A stretch of 64,000 bases of DNA, from assembly GCF_028863665.1 (NCBI RefSeq), contig NZ_JARBFX010000006.1:62001-126000 (forward strand). Direction: 5' to 3'. The notes beneath the pieces were generated by a model. That model was not told where the DNA came from and searched no databases. It saw only the letters and a program-made list of their open reading frames with translations. Shown here piece by piece: positions 1 to 8,752 of the stretch. Position 1 is the first letter of the stretch; the number at the start of each line of letters is the position of its first letter. This DNA comes from Aquabacter sediminis (lineage in GTDB: Bacteria > Pseudomonadota > Alphaproteobacteria > Rhizobiales > Xanthobacteraceae). Made by a program: the position numbers and the translations under genes.

Positions 1-12
1 GGGCCGCCGCTT

Positions 13-1689
13 ATGCCGCGGCTCCTGACCCTGCACGACCCGGCCTCCGCGCGCTTCCACTACGCCACCGGCCAATGGCGCGACGAGACCCTCTATGGCT
101 GCGCGGTCGCGCATGCGGCAGCACGCGGCAATGCCTTCGCGCTGCGAGACGCCACGCGCCGCCTCACCTGGCGGACGCTGGTGGAGTGGGCGGACGCTTT
201 GGCGGGCGATTTGGAGGCGGCGGGGCTCAGGCCAGGCGACCGTGTGGGCGTCTGGTTGCCCAACCGCGTGGAGGCGACGGTCGCCTTCCTCGCTTGCTCC
301 CGAAATGGCTATGTGTGCACGCCCTCGCTGCACCAGAACCATACGGTGGGAGAGATCACCACGCTCCTGGAGCGCTGCTCCGCCGCAGCGCTCCTCGCCC
401 AGCCGGGCTATGGGGCCGATGCGGACCGGGTCGACATCTTCGCCATGGCCCGCGCCCTCCCCGCCATGCGGCGCATCTATGCCCTCTGCGCGGAAGATGC
501 GGCCCCGCCTGAGGGCGCCACCGCCCTGCCGGGGCCGGACGGCGCAAAACCGTCGGCGGGGCCGCAGGCGAACCCTGACAAGGTGGTCTATCTCGCCTTC
601 ACCTCCGGAACCACCGGCCAGCCGAAGGGCGTGATGCATTCCGACAATACGCTGCTGGCCAATGGCCGGGCGCTGGCGGGCGACTGGGGGCTGGGGCCGG
701 AAGGGGTGATCTATTCGCTGAGCCCCCAGAGCCACCATATCGGCACGGTGGCGCTGGAGCAGATGCTGGCCGCCGGCGCGGAACTGGTGGTCAATGACGT
801 GCCCAAGGGCACAAGCGCGCTCGACCGCATCATCGAGACTGGCGCCACCTATGTGATGGGCGTGCCCACCCACGCCATCGACATCCTGGGCGAAGCGCAG
901 CGGCGGGGCATGTCCCGGCTCGGCTCGGTCAAGACGTTCTACATGGCGGGCTCGGCGATCCCCATGGAGGTGGCGCGGCGGTTCCTGGCCTTTGGGGTCA
1001 CCCCGCAAAACATCTACGGCATGACCGAGAATGGCTCGCACCAATACACCCTGCCCAACGACGACATGGAGACCATGGTGCGCACCTGCGGCAAGGCGTG
1101 CGCGGCCTATGAAGTGAAGATCTGGCGCCCCGAGGCGCCGGACGAGGAGGCCGCCCCCGGCGAGGTGGGCGAGATTGGCGGGCGGGGCGCCTGCCTGATG
1201 CTCGGCTATTTCGGCAACCAGACGGCCACCGAAAAATCGTTCAACGCCCATGGCTGGTTCATGAGCGGCGACCTGGGGCGGCTCGATGCGCAGGGCAACC
1301 TGGAGATCATCGGCCGGCTGAAAGACCTCATCATTCGCGGCGGGCACAACATCTATCCCTCCCAGATCGAGGACCTGGCCATCCGCCATCCCGACGCCTT
1401 CAAGGTCGCGGCCTTCCCGGTGCAGGACGACCGGCTGGGCGAGAAAGTGTGCCTCGCCGTCATCGCCCGCGAGGGCCGGCGGGTGGAGGCTCAGGACATG
1501 CTGGCCCATCTCTTTGCGGCCGGTCTCTCCAAGTACGACATGCCCGAATATTACCTGGCCCTCGACGCCTTCCCCATGACCGCCAGCGGCAAGGTGCTCA
1601 AGCGCGACCTGGTGGATCTGGTGCGCGCCGGTGCCCTTCAGCCCGAGCCGGTGCGCTTCGTAGCGCCACCCCTCACCCGTCCCGCCTGA
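13..1689 (+). CDS. AMP-dependent acyl-CoA synthetase/ligase
   Basis: A 558-residue member of the ANL superfamily, which activates a carboxylic acid to its CoA thioester with ATP. The P-loop-like signature FTSGTTGQPKG lies near residue 196. The A5-type motif YGMTENG is near residue 336, GWFMSGDLG near 416, and the C-terminal catalytic lysine motif ASGKVLKRD near 520, so the enzyme looks complete. The length is usual for medium-chain or cyclohexanecarboxylate-type ligases. It is the first gene of a tight eight-gene operon, and enoyl-CoA hydratase follows 25 bp downstream. The reading frame is open to the left edge, so the ATG at 13 is the best but not the only possible start. Family is certain. 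The substrate is unknown; an alicyclic or methyl-branched acid is inferred from the racemase and SDR downstream. Confidence 0.88.
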   Translation: MPRLLTLHDPASARFHYATGQWRDETLYGCAVAHAAARGNAFALRDATRRLTWRTLVEWADALAGDLEAAGLRPGDRVGVWLPNRVEATVAFLACSRNGYVCTPSLHQNHTVGEITTLLERCSAAALLAQPGYGADADRVDIFAMARALPAMRRIYALCAEDAAPPEGATALPGPDGAKPSAGPQANPDKVVYLAFTSGTTGQPKGVMHSDNTLLANGRALAGDWGLGPEGVIYSLSPQSHHIGTVALEQMLAAGAELVVNDVPKGTSALDRIIETGATYVMGVPTHAIDILGEAQRRGMSRLGSVKTFYMAGSAIPMEVARRFLAFGVTPQNIYGMTENGSHQYTLPNDDMETMVRTCGKACAAYEVKIWRPEAPDEEAAPGEVGEIGGRGACLMLGYFGNQTATEKSFNAHGWFMSGDLGRLDAQGNLEIIGRLKDLIIRGGHNIYPSQIEDLAIRHPDAFKVAAFPVQDDRLGEKVCLAVIAREGRRVEAQDMLAHLFAAGLSKYDMPEYYLALDAFPMTASGKVLKRDLVDLVRAGALQPEPVRFVAPPLTRPA

Positions 1690-1714
1690 CCGCGCAGCGA
1701 TCCGGAGGCTCTCC

Positions 1715-2479
1715 ATGCTTGACCTTGCCCGCGACGGTGACCTTGCCGTCCTCACGCTCAACCGGCCGGAGGCGCTGAACGCGCTCTCCTTCGACCTCAT
1801 CCACACCATCGGCGCCGCCTTGGATGAGGTGGGCGGATGGGACACCCGCGCCCTCATCATCACGGGAGCAGGCGAGAAGGCATTCTGCGCCGGGGCCGAC
1901 ATTACGGAATTGATGGGCCGCTCCCTGATGGAAGAGAAGACGGGCGCCGAGCTCGGCCAGCGCGTCTTCGCCAAGCTCGACACCCTCAAGGTGCCCTCCA
2001 TCGCCGCCATCAACGGCTATGCCTTCGGCGGCGGCCTGGAACTGGCCATGGCCTGCACCTTCCGCGTGGCCGGGCCCAAGGCCAAGATGGGGCTGCCCGA
2101 GATCAAGCTCGGCCTCATTCCCGGCTATGGCGGCACCCAGCGCCTGCCGCGCCTGGTGGGCGAGGCGCGGGCGCTGGAGATGATCCTCACCGGCCGCACC
2201 ATCACCGCGCAGGAGGCCCTCGCCATGGGGCTCGTCAACCGCGTGGCAGACGGCGACCTCCTGGAAGCGGCCAAGGCGCTGGCGGGGGAATTCGCGGGCT
2301 ATGGCCTGCCCGCGCTCGCCCTGGCCCGCACCGCCGTGCAGCGGGCGCTCTCCATGCCCTTGTCCGAAGGCCTGCGGACGGAAGCGGACCTCTCCACCCT
2401 CGCCTATCGCACGCAGGACGCCGCCGAGGGCCTCGCCGCCTTCGTCGAAAAGCGCAAGCCGCAGTTCCAGGACCTTTGA
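1715..2479 (+). CDS. enoyl-CoA hydratase/isomerase (crotonase family)
   Basis: A 254-residue crotonase-fold protein that hydrates 2-enoyl-CoA to 3-hydroxyacyl-CoA. The oxyanion-hole segments are visible: FCAGADI near residue 60 and INGYAFGGGLELAMACTF near 95-115. Both catalytic acids of true hydratases appear present, in ELAMAC and in LPEIKLGLIPGYGGTQRL (near residues 128-145). That makes hydratase more likely than a diverged hydrolase. A GGAGG-type ribosome site precedes the ATG. The next gene starts 1 bp after the stop. In this operon it would act after the acyl-CoA dehydrogenase. Confidence 0.9.
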   Translation: MLDLARDGDLAVLTLNRPEALNALSFDLIHTIGAALDEVGGWDTRALIITGAGEKAFCAGADITELMGRSLMEEKTGAELGQRVFAKLDTLKVPSIAAINGYAFGGGLELAMACTFRVAGPKAKMGLPEIKLGLIPGYGGTQRLPRLVGEARALEMILTGRTITAQEALAMGLVNRVADGDLLEAAKALAGEFAGYGLPALALARTAVQRALSMPLSEGLRTEADLSTLAYRTQDAAEGLAAFVEKRKPQFQDL

Positions 2480-2480
2480 C

Positions 2481-3224
2481 ATGAGCCAACGCAACATTTT
2501 CCTGACGGGCGCCAGCCGGGGCATCGGCGAGGTGATCGCGCTGGAACTGGCCCGGCGCGGCCATGTGGTGGGCTGCTTCTCCCGCAAGGGCCTGGGACCC
2601 GAGAACCTCTCCGTCCCCGCCGATCTTGCCCCCCGCCTCATCCCGCTGAAGGGCGATGTCTCCGATGCCGCCGCCGTGGAGGCCGCGCTGGCGCAGTTCG
2701 CGGGTGAGGCCGGCCCTATCACGGGCATCGTCAACAATGCCGGCCTTCATGTGGCCCGCCCCTCCGACAGCCAGCCGCTGGCGGAGTTCGCCGAGGTGAT
2801 GGGCACCAATGCCACCGCCACCTTCTCCGTCTGCCAGAAGGCTTATCCGCACCTGGTGGCGGCGGGCGGCGGGCTGATCGTCAATATGGGCTCCTTCTTC
2901 GACAAGCTGGGCGTGCGCCACAACGCGGCCTATTGCGCCTCCAAGGCCGCCGTTGCCGCCTTGACGCGCTGCCTTGCGGTGGAATGGGCGGCGAAGGGCA
3001 TCCGCGTGGTCACGGTCGGCCCCGGCTATATCGAGACCGACCTCAACAAGGACTATCTGGCCTCCGAGAAGGTCCGGGCCTTCCTCGCCGCCCGCATTCC
3101 CACCGGCGGGCCGGCCCAGGCGGACGAAGTCGCCCGCCTCATCGCCACCCTGTTTGGCGAAGACCTGCCCTTCCTGACCGGCGAGACCATTTATCTCGAT
3201 GGCGGTCAGGGCATTGCCCACTGA
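2481..3224 (+). CDS. short-chain dehydrogenase/reductase (SDR)
   Basis: A 247-residue classical SDR. It has the cofactor motif TGASRGIG at residues 8-15, NNAG near 88, catalytic Ser in NMGSF near 138, the YCASK active-site pair near 151, and a C-terminal LDGGQ. The ATG at 2481 is 1 bp after the upstream stop, and an upstream extension would overlap the crotonase gene heavily. In aerobic and anaerobic cyclohexanecarboxylate pathways an SDR of this kind (BadH) oxidises 2-hydroxycyclohexanecarboxyl-CoA. That role is possible here but is only inference from context. The specificity cannot be read from sequence. Confidence 0.88.
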   Translation: MSQRNIFLTGASRGIGEVIALELARRGHVVGCFSRKGLGPENLSVPADLAPRLIPLKGDVSDAAAVEAALAQFAGEAGPITGIVNNAGLHVARPSDSQPLAEFAEVMGTNATATFSVCQKAYPHLVAAGGGLIVNMGSFFDKLGVRHNAAYCASKAAVAALTRCLAVEWAAKGIRVVTVGPGYIETDLNKDYLASEKVRAFLAARIPTGGPAQADEVARLIATLFGEDLPFLTGETIYLDGGQGIAH

Positions 3225-3236
3225 CGGAGGCGTTCC

Positions 3237-4403
3237 ATGACCGTGCTTTCCCGCCTCGACGACCAATGGGGCCTGCCGGAGGATGAGGCGCTGCTGCTGG
3301 ACAGCGTGCGCGCCTTCGCCCGTGACGAGGTGGCGCCTCGCGCCGCCCAGCATGACGAGACCGGCGAATTCCCCTGGGAGAATGTGAAGGGCATCAATGC
3401 CCTTGGCCTCAATGCCATGTTCGTTCCGGAGGCCTATGGCGGGGCGGGCCTGTCCTATCTCGCCTACCTTGCCTGCGTGCGGGAGATTTCCGCCGCCTGC
3501 GCCTCCACCGGCATCATCTGGGCCACCAATTTCCACGCAGTGAAGCCGCTCATCGATTTCGGCGCGGAGGAGCAGAAGGAGCGCCTCCTGCCCCGCATCG
3601 CCGAGGGGGGCCTCGCGGCGCTCGTCATCACCGAGCCGGACGCGGGCTCGGACGCCACCGGCATGCGCACGCGCTTCACGCCGGAGGGCGACGAGATCGT
3701 GGTGGACGGCTCCAAGACGTTCATTACGAACGGGGATGTGGCCGACCTCTATATCGTCTTCGGCAAATGGGCGGGGGTGGAGGACCAGAAGACAGCCATC
3801 TCCTGCCTCGTCATCGAGAAGGGCACGCCGGGCCTGTCCGTGTCGCGGCTGGAAGACAAGATGGGCCACCGCGCCTCCTCCACGGCCACCTTGTCCTTCG
3901 CCGGCTGCCGGGTGCCCAAGGCCAATCTGCTGCGTGGTCCCGGCGAGGGGCTGAAGCTGTTGCTAGCCTCCCTGAACAAGTCCCGGCCGTCGGTGGGCGC
4001 CCATGCGCTGGGCATCGCCCATGCCGCCTTCGATGATGCGGTGACCTATATCAACGGCCGCCGCCAGTCCGGCCGAAAGATCGTGGAATTCCAGGGCATC
4101 CAGTTCCTGCTCGCCGACCTCGCCGCCGAATTGGCCCTGTGTGACGCCTGGCTCATGCATGTGGGCCGGCAGGTGGATGCGGGGGTCGCGGACATCGGCA
4201 TCGAGGCCTCCATCCTGAAGATGCGGGCTTCCGACCTTGCCATGCGCATGGCCACCGAGGCGGTCCAGCTCCATGGCGGCTACGGCTATGTGAAGGACTA
4301 CCGGGTGGAGCGGCTCATGCGCGACGCCAAGATCACCCAGATCTGGGAAGGCACCAACCAGATCCACCGCCAGCTCATCGGCCGCAGCTTCATCGAGCGC
4401 TGA
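3237..4403 (+). CDS. acyl-CoA dehydrogenase
   Basis: A 388-residue FAD-dependent acyl-CoA dehydrogenase that introduces the 2,3-double bond and passes electrons to ETF. The FAD/substrate motif AALVITEPDAGSDA is near residues 122-135. The second signature, HGGYGYVKDYRVERLMRDAKI, is at about 346-366 and is split here by description only. The glutamate of QIWEGTNQIHR near residue 375 sits at the usual catalytic base position. Length is standard for the short/branched-chain group. It lies 12 bp after the SDR gene and 9 bp before the hydroxyacyl-CoA dehydrogenase gene, so co-transcription is very likely. Confidence 0.92.
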   Translation: MTVLSRLDDQWGLPEDEALLLDSVRAFARDEVAPRAAQHDETGEFPWENVKGINALGLNAMFVPEAYGGAGLSYLAYLACVREISAACASTGIIWATNFHAVKPLIDFGAEEQKERLLPRIAEGGLAALVITEPDAGSDATGMRTRFTPEGDEIVVDGSKTFITNGDVADLYIVFGKWAGVEDQKTAISCLVIEKGTPGLSVSRLEDKMGHRASSTATLSFAGCRVPKANLLRGPGEGLKLLLASLNKSRPSVGAHALGIAHAAFDDAVTYINGRRQSGRKIVEFQGIQFLLADLAAELALCDAWLMHVGRQVDAGVADIGIEASILKMRASDLAMRMATEAVQLHGGYGYVKDYRVERLMRDAKITQIWEGTNQIHRQLIGRSFIER

Positions 4404-4412
4404 GGACATCCC

Positions 4413-5288
4413 ATGACCGCAAAGATCACCATCGGCGTCGCCGGCGCCGGAACCATGGGCACCGGCATTGCCATCGTGGCCGCGCGCGGCGGCTTCCCCA
4501 CGCTGCTGTTCGACCTGGACCCGGTGCGCGTCGAGGCCGCCCTCGGCCAGATGCGTGCCTTCTTCGGCAAGTCGGTGCAGCGCGGCAAGCTCACCCAGGC
4601 CGAGGTGGACGAGATCCTGTCGCGGGTGCGCGGAACCAGCACGCTCGACGACATGGCGGTCTGCGGATTGGTCATCGAAGCCATCTTCGAGGAATTGGAG
4701 GTGAAGGGGCAGCTTTTCTCGGCACTCAATGGCGTGTGCCCGCCCGAGACCCTGTTCGCCTCCAACACCTCCACCTTGTCCATCACGGAAATCGCCGCCA
4801 AGTCCGGCCGAGATGATCGCTTCGTGGGCATGCATTTCTGCCTGCCGGCGCAATTGATGAAGCTGGTGGAGATGTCGCCGGGCCTCAACACCTCGGACGA
4901 GAGCTTCGCCCGCGCCTGGACCCTGTGCGAGGAGATGGGCCAGCGGCCGGTGAAGACGCAGGATGCCCCCGGCTTCATCCTCAATGCCTTCCTGGTGCCC
5001 TTCAACAACGACGCCATCCGATTGGTTGAGCAAGGCGTCGCCGAACCGGCGGAGATCGACGCCGCCATCAAGGGCGCGCTCGGCTACGCCATGGGGCCGA
5101 TGGAACTCCTGGACCTGGTGGGCCTCGATACCCAGGTGCTGCTGTGCGAGGCGCTCCATGGCGTCACCCATGAGCCCCGCGCCGCCTGCCCGCCTCTGCT
5201 GCGCCGGATGGTCGCTGCCCGCCGGCTCGGCCGCAAGACCCAACGCGGTTTCCTGGACTACCAGACCTCGGCCATCTTCGGAGCCTGA
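4413..5288 (+). CDS. 3-hydroxyacyl-CoA dehydrogenase
   Basis: A 291-residue NAD-dependent 3-hydroxyacyl-CoA dehydrogenase, in the single-function HBDH layout. An N-terminal Rossmann domain carries GAGTMGTGIA at about residues 9-18. The catalytic histidine segment MHFCLPAQLMKLVEM is near residue 143. The helical C-terminal domain begins near GFILNAFLVPFNNDA (about 189). It oxidises a 3-hydroxyacyl-CoA to the 3-ketoacyl-CoA. A second, degenerate family member follows 3 bp downstream. Confidence 0.9.
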   Translation: MTAKITIGVAGAGTMGTGIAIVAARGGFPTLLFDLDPVRVEAALGQMRAFFGKSVQRGKLTQAEVDEILSRVRGTSTLDDMAVCGLVIEAIFEELEVKGQLFSALNGVCPPETLFASNTSTLSITEIAAKSGRDDRFVGMHFCLPAQLMKLVEMSPGLNTSDESFARAWTLCEEMGQRPVKTQDAPGFILNAFLVPFNNDAIRLVEQGVAEPAEIDAAIKGALGYAMGPMELLDLVGLDTQVLLCEALHGVTHEPRAACPPLLRRMVAARRLGRKTQRGFLDYQTSAIFGA

Positions 5289-5291
5289 CCC

Positions 5292-5960
5292 ATGTCGCAC
5301 CCTGCATCTTCCCACCGGGTCATCGCCTCCGGCACCAGCCGCTCCTTCCCCGCCCCCCATCCCTTGACCGAGGCGGCGAGCGAGGCCGGCGACGTTGTAC
5401 TTCTCCTGGGCCCCGGTGCCGGGCGCGCCCTCGCCGCATTGGCTGACAAGGAACGCTACACCGCCATCCTGATCGAGCTGGGCACCGAATGCCTCGGCGT
5501 GTACACCGGCGAGAGCCGGGGCGAGGAAGGCGCGAACGTGCTGGGCTTTGCCCGCTTCCGGCTGGGGGAGGCGCCGCCCTCCGATCTGGTGGAAATCGTC
5601 CGTCAGCCTAAGACGTCGCCCGAAGCGATCGCGGCCGCCCGCGCCCTCTTCACCGCCCACGGCCTGAAGACCGCCGTCTGCGCCGACTTCCCCGGCCGCA
5701 TCGTCGATCGACTTGTGCGCCCCTATTACAACGCGGCCCTCGCCAAGCTCGATGCTGGCCTTGCCACCGCCGATGACATGGACCTGACCTTGCGCCTGGG
5801 GCTGGGCTATCCGGAAGGCCCCATCGCGCTTCTAGAGCGCACCGGCCTTGCCGCTCATCACGACGTGACCTCGGCCCTCTACGAGGCCCTGGGCGATCCG
5901 GCCTATGCGCCAGCCCGCCGCGCGCAGGTGGCCAAAGCCCGCCAGTTGAAGGGAGCCTGA
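5292..5960 (+). CDS. degenerate 3-hydroxyacyl-CoA dehydrogenase-like protein
   Basis: A 222-residue protein. Its C-terminal half (about 135-222) matches the helical substrate/dimerisation domain of 3-hydroxyacyl-CoA dehydrogenases, with GRIVDRLVRPYYNAAL, a LGYPEGPIALLERTGL stretch and an ALGDP tail. The N-terminal half lacks the GxGxxG nucleotide motif and the HF-x-NP catalytic histidine motif; only a shortened LLLGPGAGRALAAL remains. It is probably not an NAD-dependent dehydrogenase by itself. It may bind acyl-CoA, or form a heteromer with the intact paralogue encoded immediately upstream. The reading frame is intact and codon usage matches its neighbours, so it looks maintained rather than a pseudogene. 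The role is inference. Confidence 0.72.
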   Translation: MSHPASSHRVIASGTSRSFPAPHPLTEAASEAGDVVLLLGPGAGRALAALADKERYTAILIELGTECLGVYTGESRGEEGANVLGFARFRLGEAPPSDLVEIVRQPKTSPEAIAAARALFTAHGLKTAVCADFPGRIVDRLVRPYYNAALAKLDAGLATADDMDLTLRLGLGYPEGPIALLERTGLAAHHDVTSALYEALGDPAYAPARRAQVAKARQLKGA

Positions 5961-5963
5961 GCC

Positions 5964-7079
5964 ATGCGGCCCCTCGACGGCGTCCTGGTGGTGGACTTCT
6001 CCACCCTCCTGCCTGGCCCCCTCGCCAGCCTCATCCTCGCGGAGGCGGGTGCCCGCGTGGTGAAAATCGAGCGGCCCGGCCGGGGCGACGAGATGCGCGC
6101 CTACGCGCCCAAGGTGGGCGAGGACAGCGTGAACTTCGTGCTGTTGAACCGGGGCAAGCAGTCCATCGCCCTGGACTTGAAGGCCCCCGACGCGCTGGAG
6201 CGCCTCAAGCCCCTGCTCGCCCGCGCCGACGTGGTGCTGGAGCAGTTCCGGCCCGGTGTGATGGACCGCCTCGGCCTCGGCTATGAGGCGCTGCGGCGGA
6301 TCAATCCCAAGCTGATCTATTGCTCCATCACCGGCTGGGGGCAGACCGGCCCGAAGGCTCAGGTGGCCTCCCACGACCTCAACTACATGGCCGAGACTGG
6401 CGTGCTCGGCCTCTCCGCTGGTGCGGACGGCGCCCCGGTCCTGCCGCCGGTTCTGGCGGCGGACGTGGCGGGCGGAACCCTGCCGGCGGTGCTGAACATC
6501 CTCCTGGCCTTGCGCCAGCGCGACCAGACGGGGCTTGGCTGCCACCTCGACATCGCCATGGCGGACAACCTGTTCACCTTTCTCTATTGGGGCCTCGGGA
6601 ACGGCTTTTCCGGCGCCGGCTGGCCGCAGCCCGGCGACGAGCTGGTGACGGGCGGTTCGCCCCGCTACCGCATCTATGCCACCAAGGACGGGCGCTACGT
6701 CGCCGCCGCGCCCCTGGAGGACAAGTTCTGGGAGAACTTCACCCGCATCATCGCACTGCCCGAGCCCCTGCGGGCGGTGGATGCGCCGGCAGATGCGGTC
6801 ATTGCCGGCATCTGCGAGCGGATTGCCGGCCGCACCGCGGCGGAATGGCAGGAGGCCTTTGCGGGCCAGGATGTGTGCTGCTCCATCGTCGCGTCGCTGG
6901 AGGAAGCGGTGAAAGACCCGCACATCGCCGCCCGCCGCGTGTTCGCCCACTCGCTTAAGACCGCCGAGGGTGAACTTCCGGCCCTGCCCGTGCCGGTGGT
7001 GCCCGCCTTCCGCGCCGAGCCCGGCCGCGCCCGCGCGCCAAAGCTGGGCGAAACCACCGATCCCTATCTGGCCATCTGA
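5964..7079 (+). CDS. CaiB/BaiF family protein, alpha-methylacyl-CoA racemase type
   Basis: A 371-residue type III CoA-transferase-fold protein. Three residues stand where alpha-methylacyl-CoA racemases keep their catalytic set: His137 in SHDLNYM, Asp167 in AADVAGG and Glu252 in APLEDKFW. The spacings of 30 and 85 residues are the same as I recall for the mycobacterial racemase MCR (H126, D156, E241). This argues for epimerisation of a 2-methylacyl-CoA or another alpha-branched acyl-CoA rather than CoA transfer. The gene sits 3 bp after the preceding one. The stereochemical role in the operon is inferred, not shown. Confidence 0.85.
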   Translation: MRPLDGVLVVDFSTLLPGPLASLILAEAGARVVKIERPGRGDEMRAYAPKVGEDSVNFVLLNRGKQSIALDLKAPDALERLKPLLARADVVLEQFRPGVMDRLGLGYEALRRINPKLIYCSITGWGQTGPKAQVASHDLNYMAETGVLGLSAGADGAPVLPPVLAADVAGGTLPAVLNILLALRQRDQTGLGCHLDIAMADNLFTFLYWGLGNGFSGAGWPQPGDELVTGGSPRYRIYATKDGRYVAAAPLEDKFWENFTRIIALPEPLRAVDAPADAVIAGICERIAGRTAAEWQEAFAGQDVCCSIVASLEEAVKDPHIAARRVFAHSLKTAEGELPALPVPVVPAFRAEPGRARAPKLGETTDPYLAI

Positions 7080-7089
7080 GGAAGCCCCA

Positions 7090-8082
7090 ATGCGCAGCTA
7101 TCGCGTCTGGGAGCATGGCGCTCCCTCGTCCATGCAGATCGACACCCTGCCCGATCTGATGCCGGGACCCGGCGAGATGGTGGTGGATGTGAAGGCCGCC
7201 GGCATCAACTTCCCCGACACGCTGGTGGTCTCAGGCAAATATCAGATCCTGCCGCCCCGTCCCTTCGCGCCGGGCAAGGATCTGGCCGGCATCGTCCAAG
7301 CCGTCGGCGCCGGTGTCACGGATTTCGCGCCGGGCGACCGGATCATGGGCCAGGTGGAGCATGGCGCCTTCGCCGGACAGGCCCTCGTTTCCCCCTCCCA
7401 AGCCTTCCGCCTGCCGGACGGGATGGAATTCGCCGAGGCCGCAGCCATGGGCCTCGTCTATCAGACCGCGCATTTCGCACTGGTGGAACGCGGCCAGTAC
7501 AAGCGGGGAGAGACCGTCCTGGTGGGTGGCGCGGCGGGCGGCGTCGGGCTTGCGGCCGTTCAGATCGCCAAGGGGCTGGGAGCGCGCGTGCTGGCCGGGG
7601 TGCGCTCGGAGGCGGAAGCCGAGGTGGTGCGGCAGGCCGGAGCCGATGCGGTGATCAACCTTGCCGTTCCCGATCTGCGCGACAGCCTGCGCGCCCAGGT
7701 GGCCGCCGCAACCGACGGCCATGGCGCGGACGTGGTGCTGGACCCTTTGGGCGACACATTCTTCGCCGCAGCCGTGCGCGCCATGGCCTGGTGCGGGCGG
7801 CTCGTGGTGATCGGATTTGCCGCCGGCGAGATCCCCAGCATCAAGGTCAACTATCTGCTGGTGAAGAACATCTCCGTCTCCGGCCTGCAGTGGAGCGACT
7901 ATCGCGACCGCACGCCGGAAAAGGTACGCGCGGTTCAGGCGGAATTGTTCGACCTGTGGCGGGCAGGCGTCCTCAAGCCGCGCATCATGCGCCGCTTCCC
8001 CTTCGCTGCGCTGCCCGAGGCCCTCGACCTCGTCTCGCAAGGCAAGGTTCAAGGCAAGGCCGTCGTGCTGATGGAGGACTGA
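7090..8082 (+). CDS. NADPH:quinone oxidoreductase (zinc-free MDR family)
   Basis: A 330-residue medium-chain dehydrogenase/reductase without structural-zinc cysteines, as in quinone oxidoreductase and related enoyl reductases. The cofactor motif VGGAAGGVGLAAVQIAK is near residues 142-158. The ATG at 7090 is chosen because it lies 10 bp after the racemase stop, behind a GAGGAAG ribosome site; an upstream in-frame start would overlap that gene. Its NINFPDTLV-like N-terminal segment is typical of the family. It is the last gene of the acyl-CoA operon and could be an enoyl-CoA or quinone reductase. The substrate is unknown. Confidence 0.86.
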   Translation: MRSYRVWEHGAPSSMQIDTLPDLMPGPGEMVVDVKAAGINFPDTLVVSGKYQILPPRPFAPGKDLAGIVQAVGAGVTDFAPGDRIMGQVEHGAFAGQALVSPSQAFRLPDGMEFAEAAAMGLVYQTAHFALVERGQYKRGETVLVGGAAGGVGLAAVQIAKGLGARVLAGVRSEAEAEVVRQAGADAVINLAVPDLRDSLRAQVAAATDGHGADVVLDPLGDTFFAAAVRAMAWCGRLVVIGFAAGEIPSIKVNYLLVKNISVSGLQWSDYRDRTPEKVRAVQAELFDLWRAGVLKPRIMRRFPFAALPEALDLVSQGKVQGKAVVLMED

Positions 8083-8086
8083 AGCC

Positions 8087-8752
8087 TCAAGCGCGCGGCC
8101 GCCACACGGCGGTGCGCTTGATCTCCATGTCCTCCAGTTCCCGCGTCACCGGCACCGAATAGACCTGAAGTTGCTCCAGCCGATCCTTGGGCAGATAAGA
8201 ACGGCCTGGGTCGCCGATGAGCACGATGGCGCCCCGTGCCGAGAGGGTGAGCAGCCAGTCGAACACCCGCGCGGCAAGGTCGCGCTCGTAGCAGATGTCA
8301 CCGGCGAGCACCGTCTCCCAGCCCTCGTCCGTGCCGATGAGGTCCACCTGCCGGCCCTCCAGCACCGCGTCATTGGCGGCACCGTTGAGGCCGATGGCGG
8401 CAAGGGCGAAAGGATCGATATCGGCGCAGGTCACAATGCGCGCCCCCGCCTTGGCGGCGGCTATGCCCACGAGGCCCGAGCCGGACGCAAAATCCAGCAC
8501 GCTGCGCCCCTCGACCAAGTGGGGATGATCGAGCACATGGCGCGCCAGCGCCTGCCCGCCCGCCCAGGCAAAGGCCCAGAAGGGGGGCGGCAAGCCCATT
8601 TCGCCCAGCTCTTCCTCGGTGCGATGCCAGAGCGGCACTGCCTCGTCAGCCACATGAAGGCTGATTTCAGGAACAAGCGGCACGGGCCGCAGGCGCGTCT
8701 CGGCGGCCACGAAGGCGCGCGGATCAGGGAGCGGCGTCACGGGGCTCGGCAT
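8087..8752 (-). CDS. class I SAM methyltransferase, ETF-beta lysine methyltransferase-like
   Basis: A 221-residue SAM-dependent methyltransferase of the nicotinamide N-methyltransferase/METTL20-like group. Motif I, VLDFASGSGLVGIAAAKAG, is near residues 84-102. It is preceded by the PFWAFAWAGGQALAR signature. The DICYE segment near residue 150 matches the group's D-x-x-Y-E type motif. Bacterial members include enzymes that methylate lysines of electron-transfer flavoprotein beta; L11-like targets are the alternative. The ATG at 8752 is preferred over 8779 because a GAGG site lies 7 bases before it and overlap with the LysR gene is smaller. It ends 4 bp from the convergent acyl-CoA operon. Confidence 0.72.
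   Translation of the reverse strand: MPSPVTPLPDPRAFVAAETRLRPVPLVPEISLHVADEAVPLWHRTEEELGEMGLPPPFWAFAWAGGQALARHVLDHPHLVEGRSVLDFASGSGLVGIAAAKAGARIVTCADIDPFALAAIGLNGAANDAVLEGRQVDLIGTDEGWETVLAGDICYERDLAARVFDWLLTLSARGAIVLIGDPGRSYLPKDRLEQLQVYSVPVTRELEDMEIKRTAVWRPRA

Noticed and set aside
8083..8086. Missing terminator between the acyl-CoA operon and the convergent methyltransferase gene.
   Set aside because: Only 4 bp separate the stops, so no intrinsic terminator can fit. Such tight convergence is common and not a sign of a broken gene.
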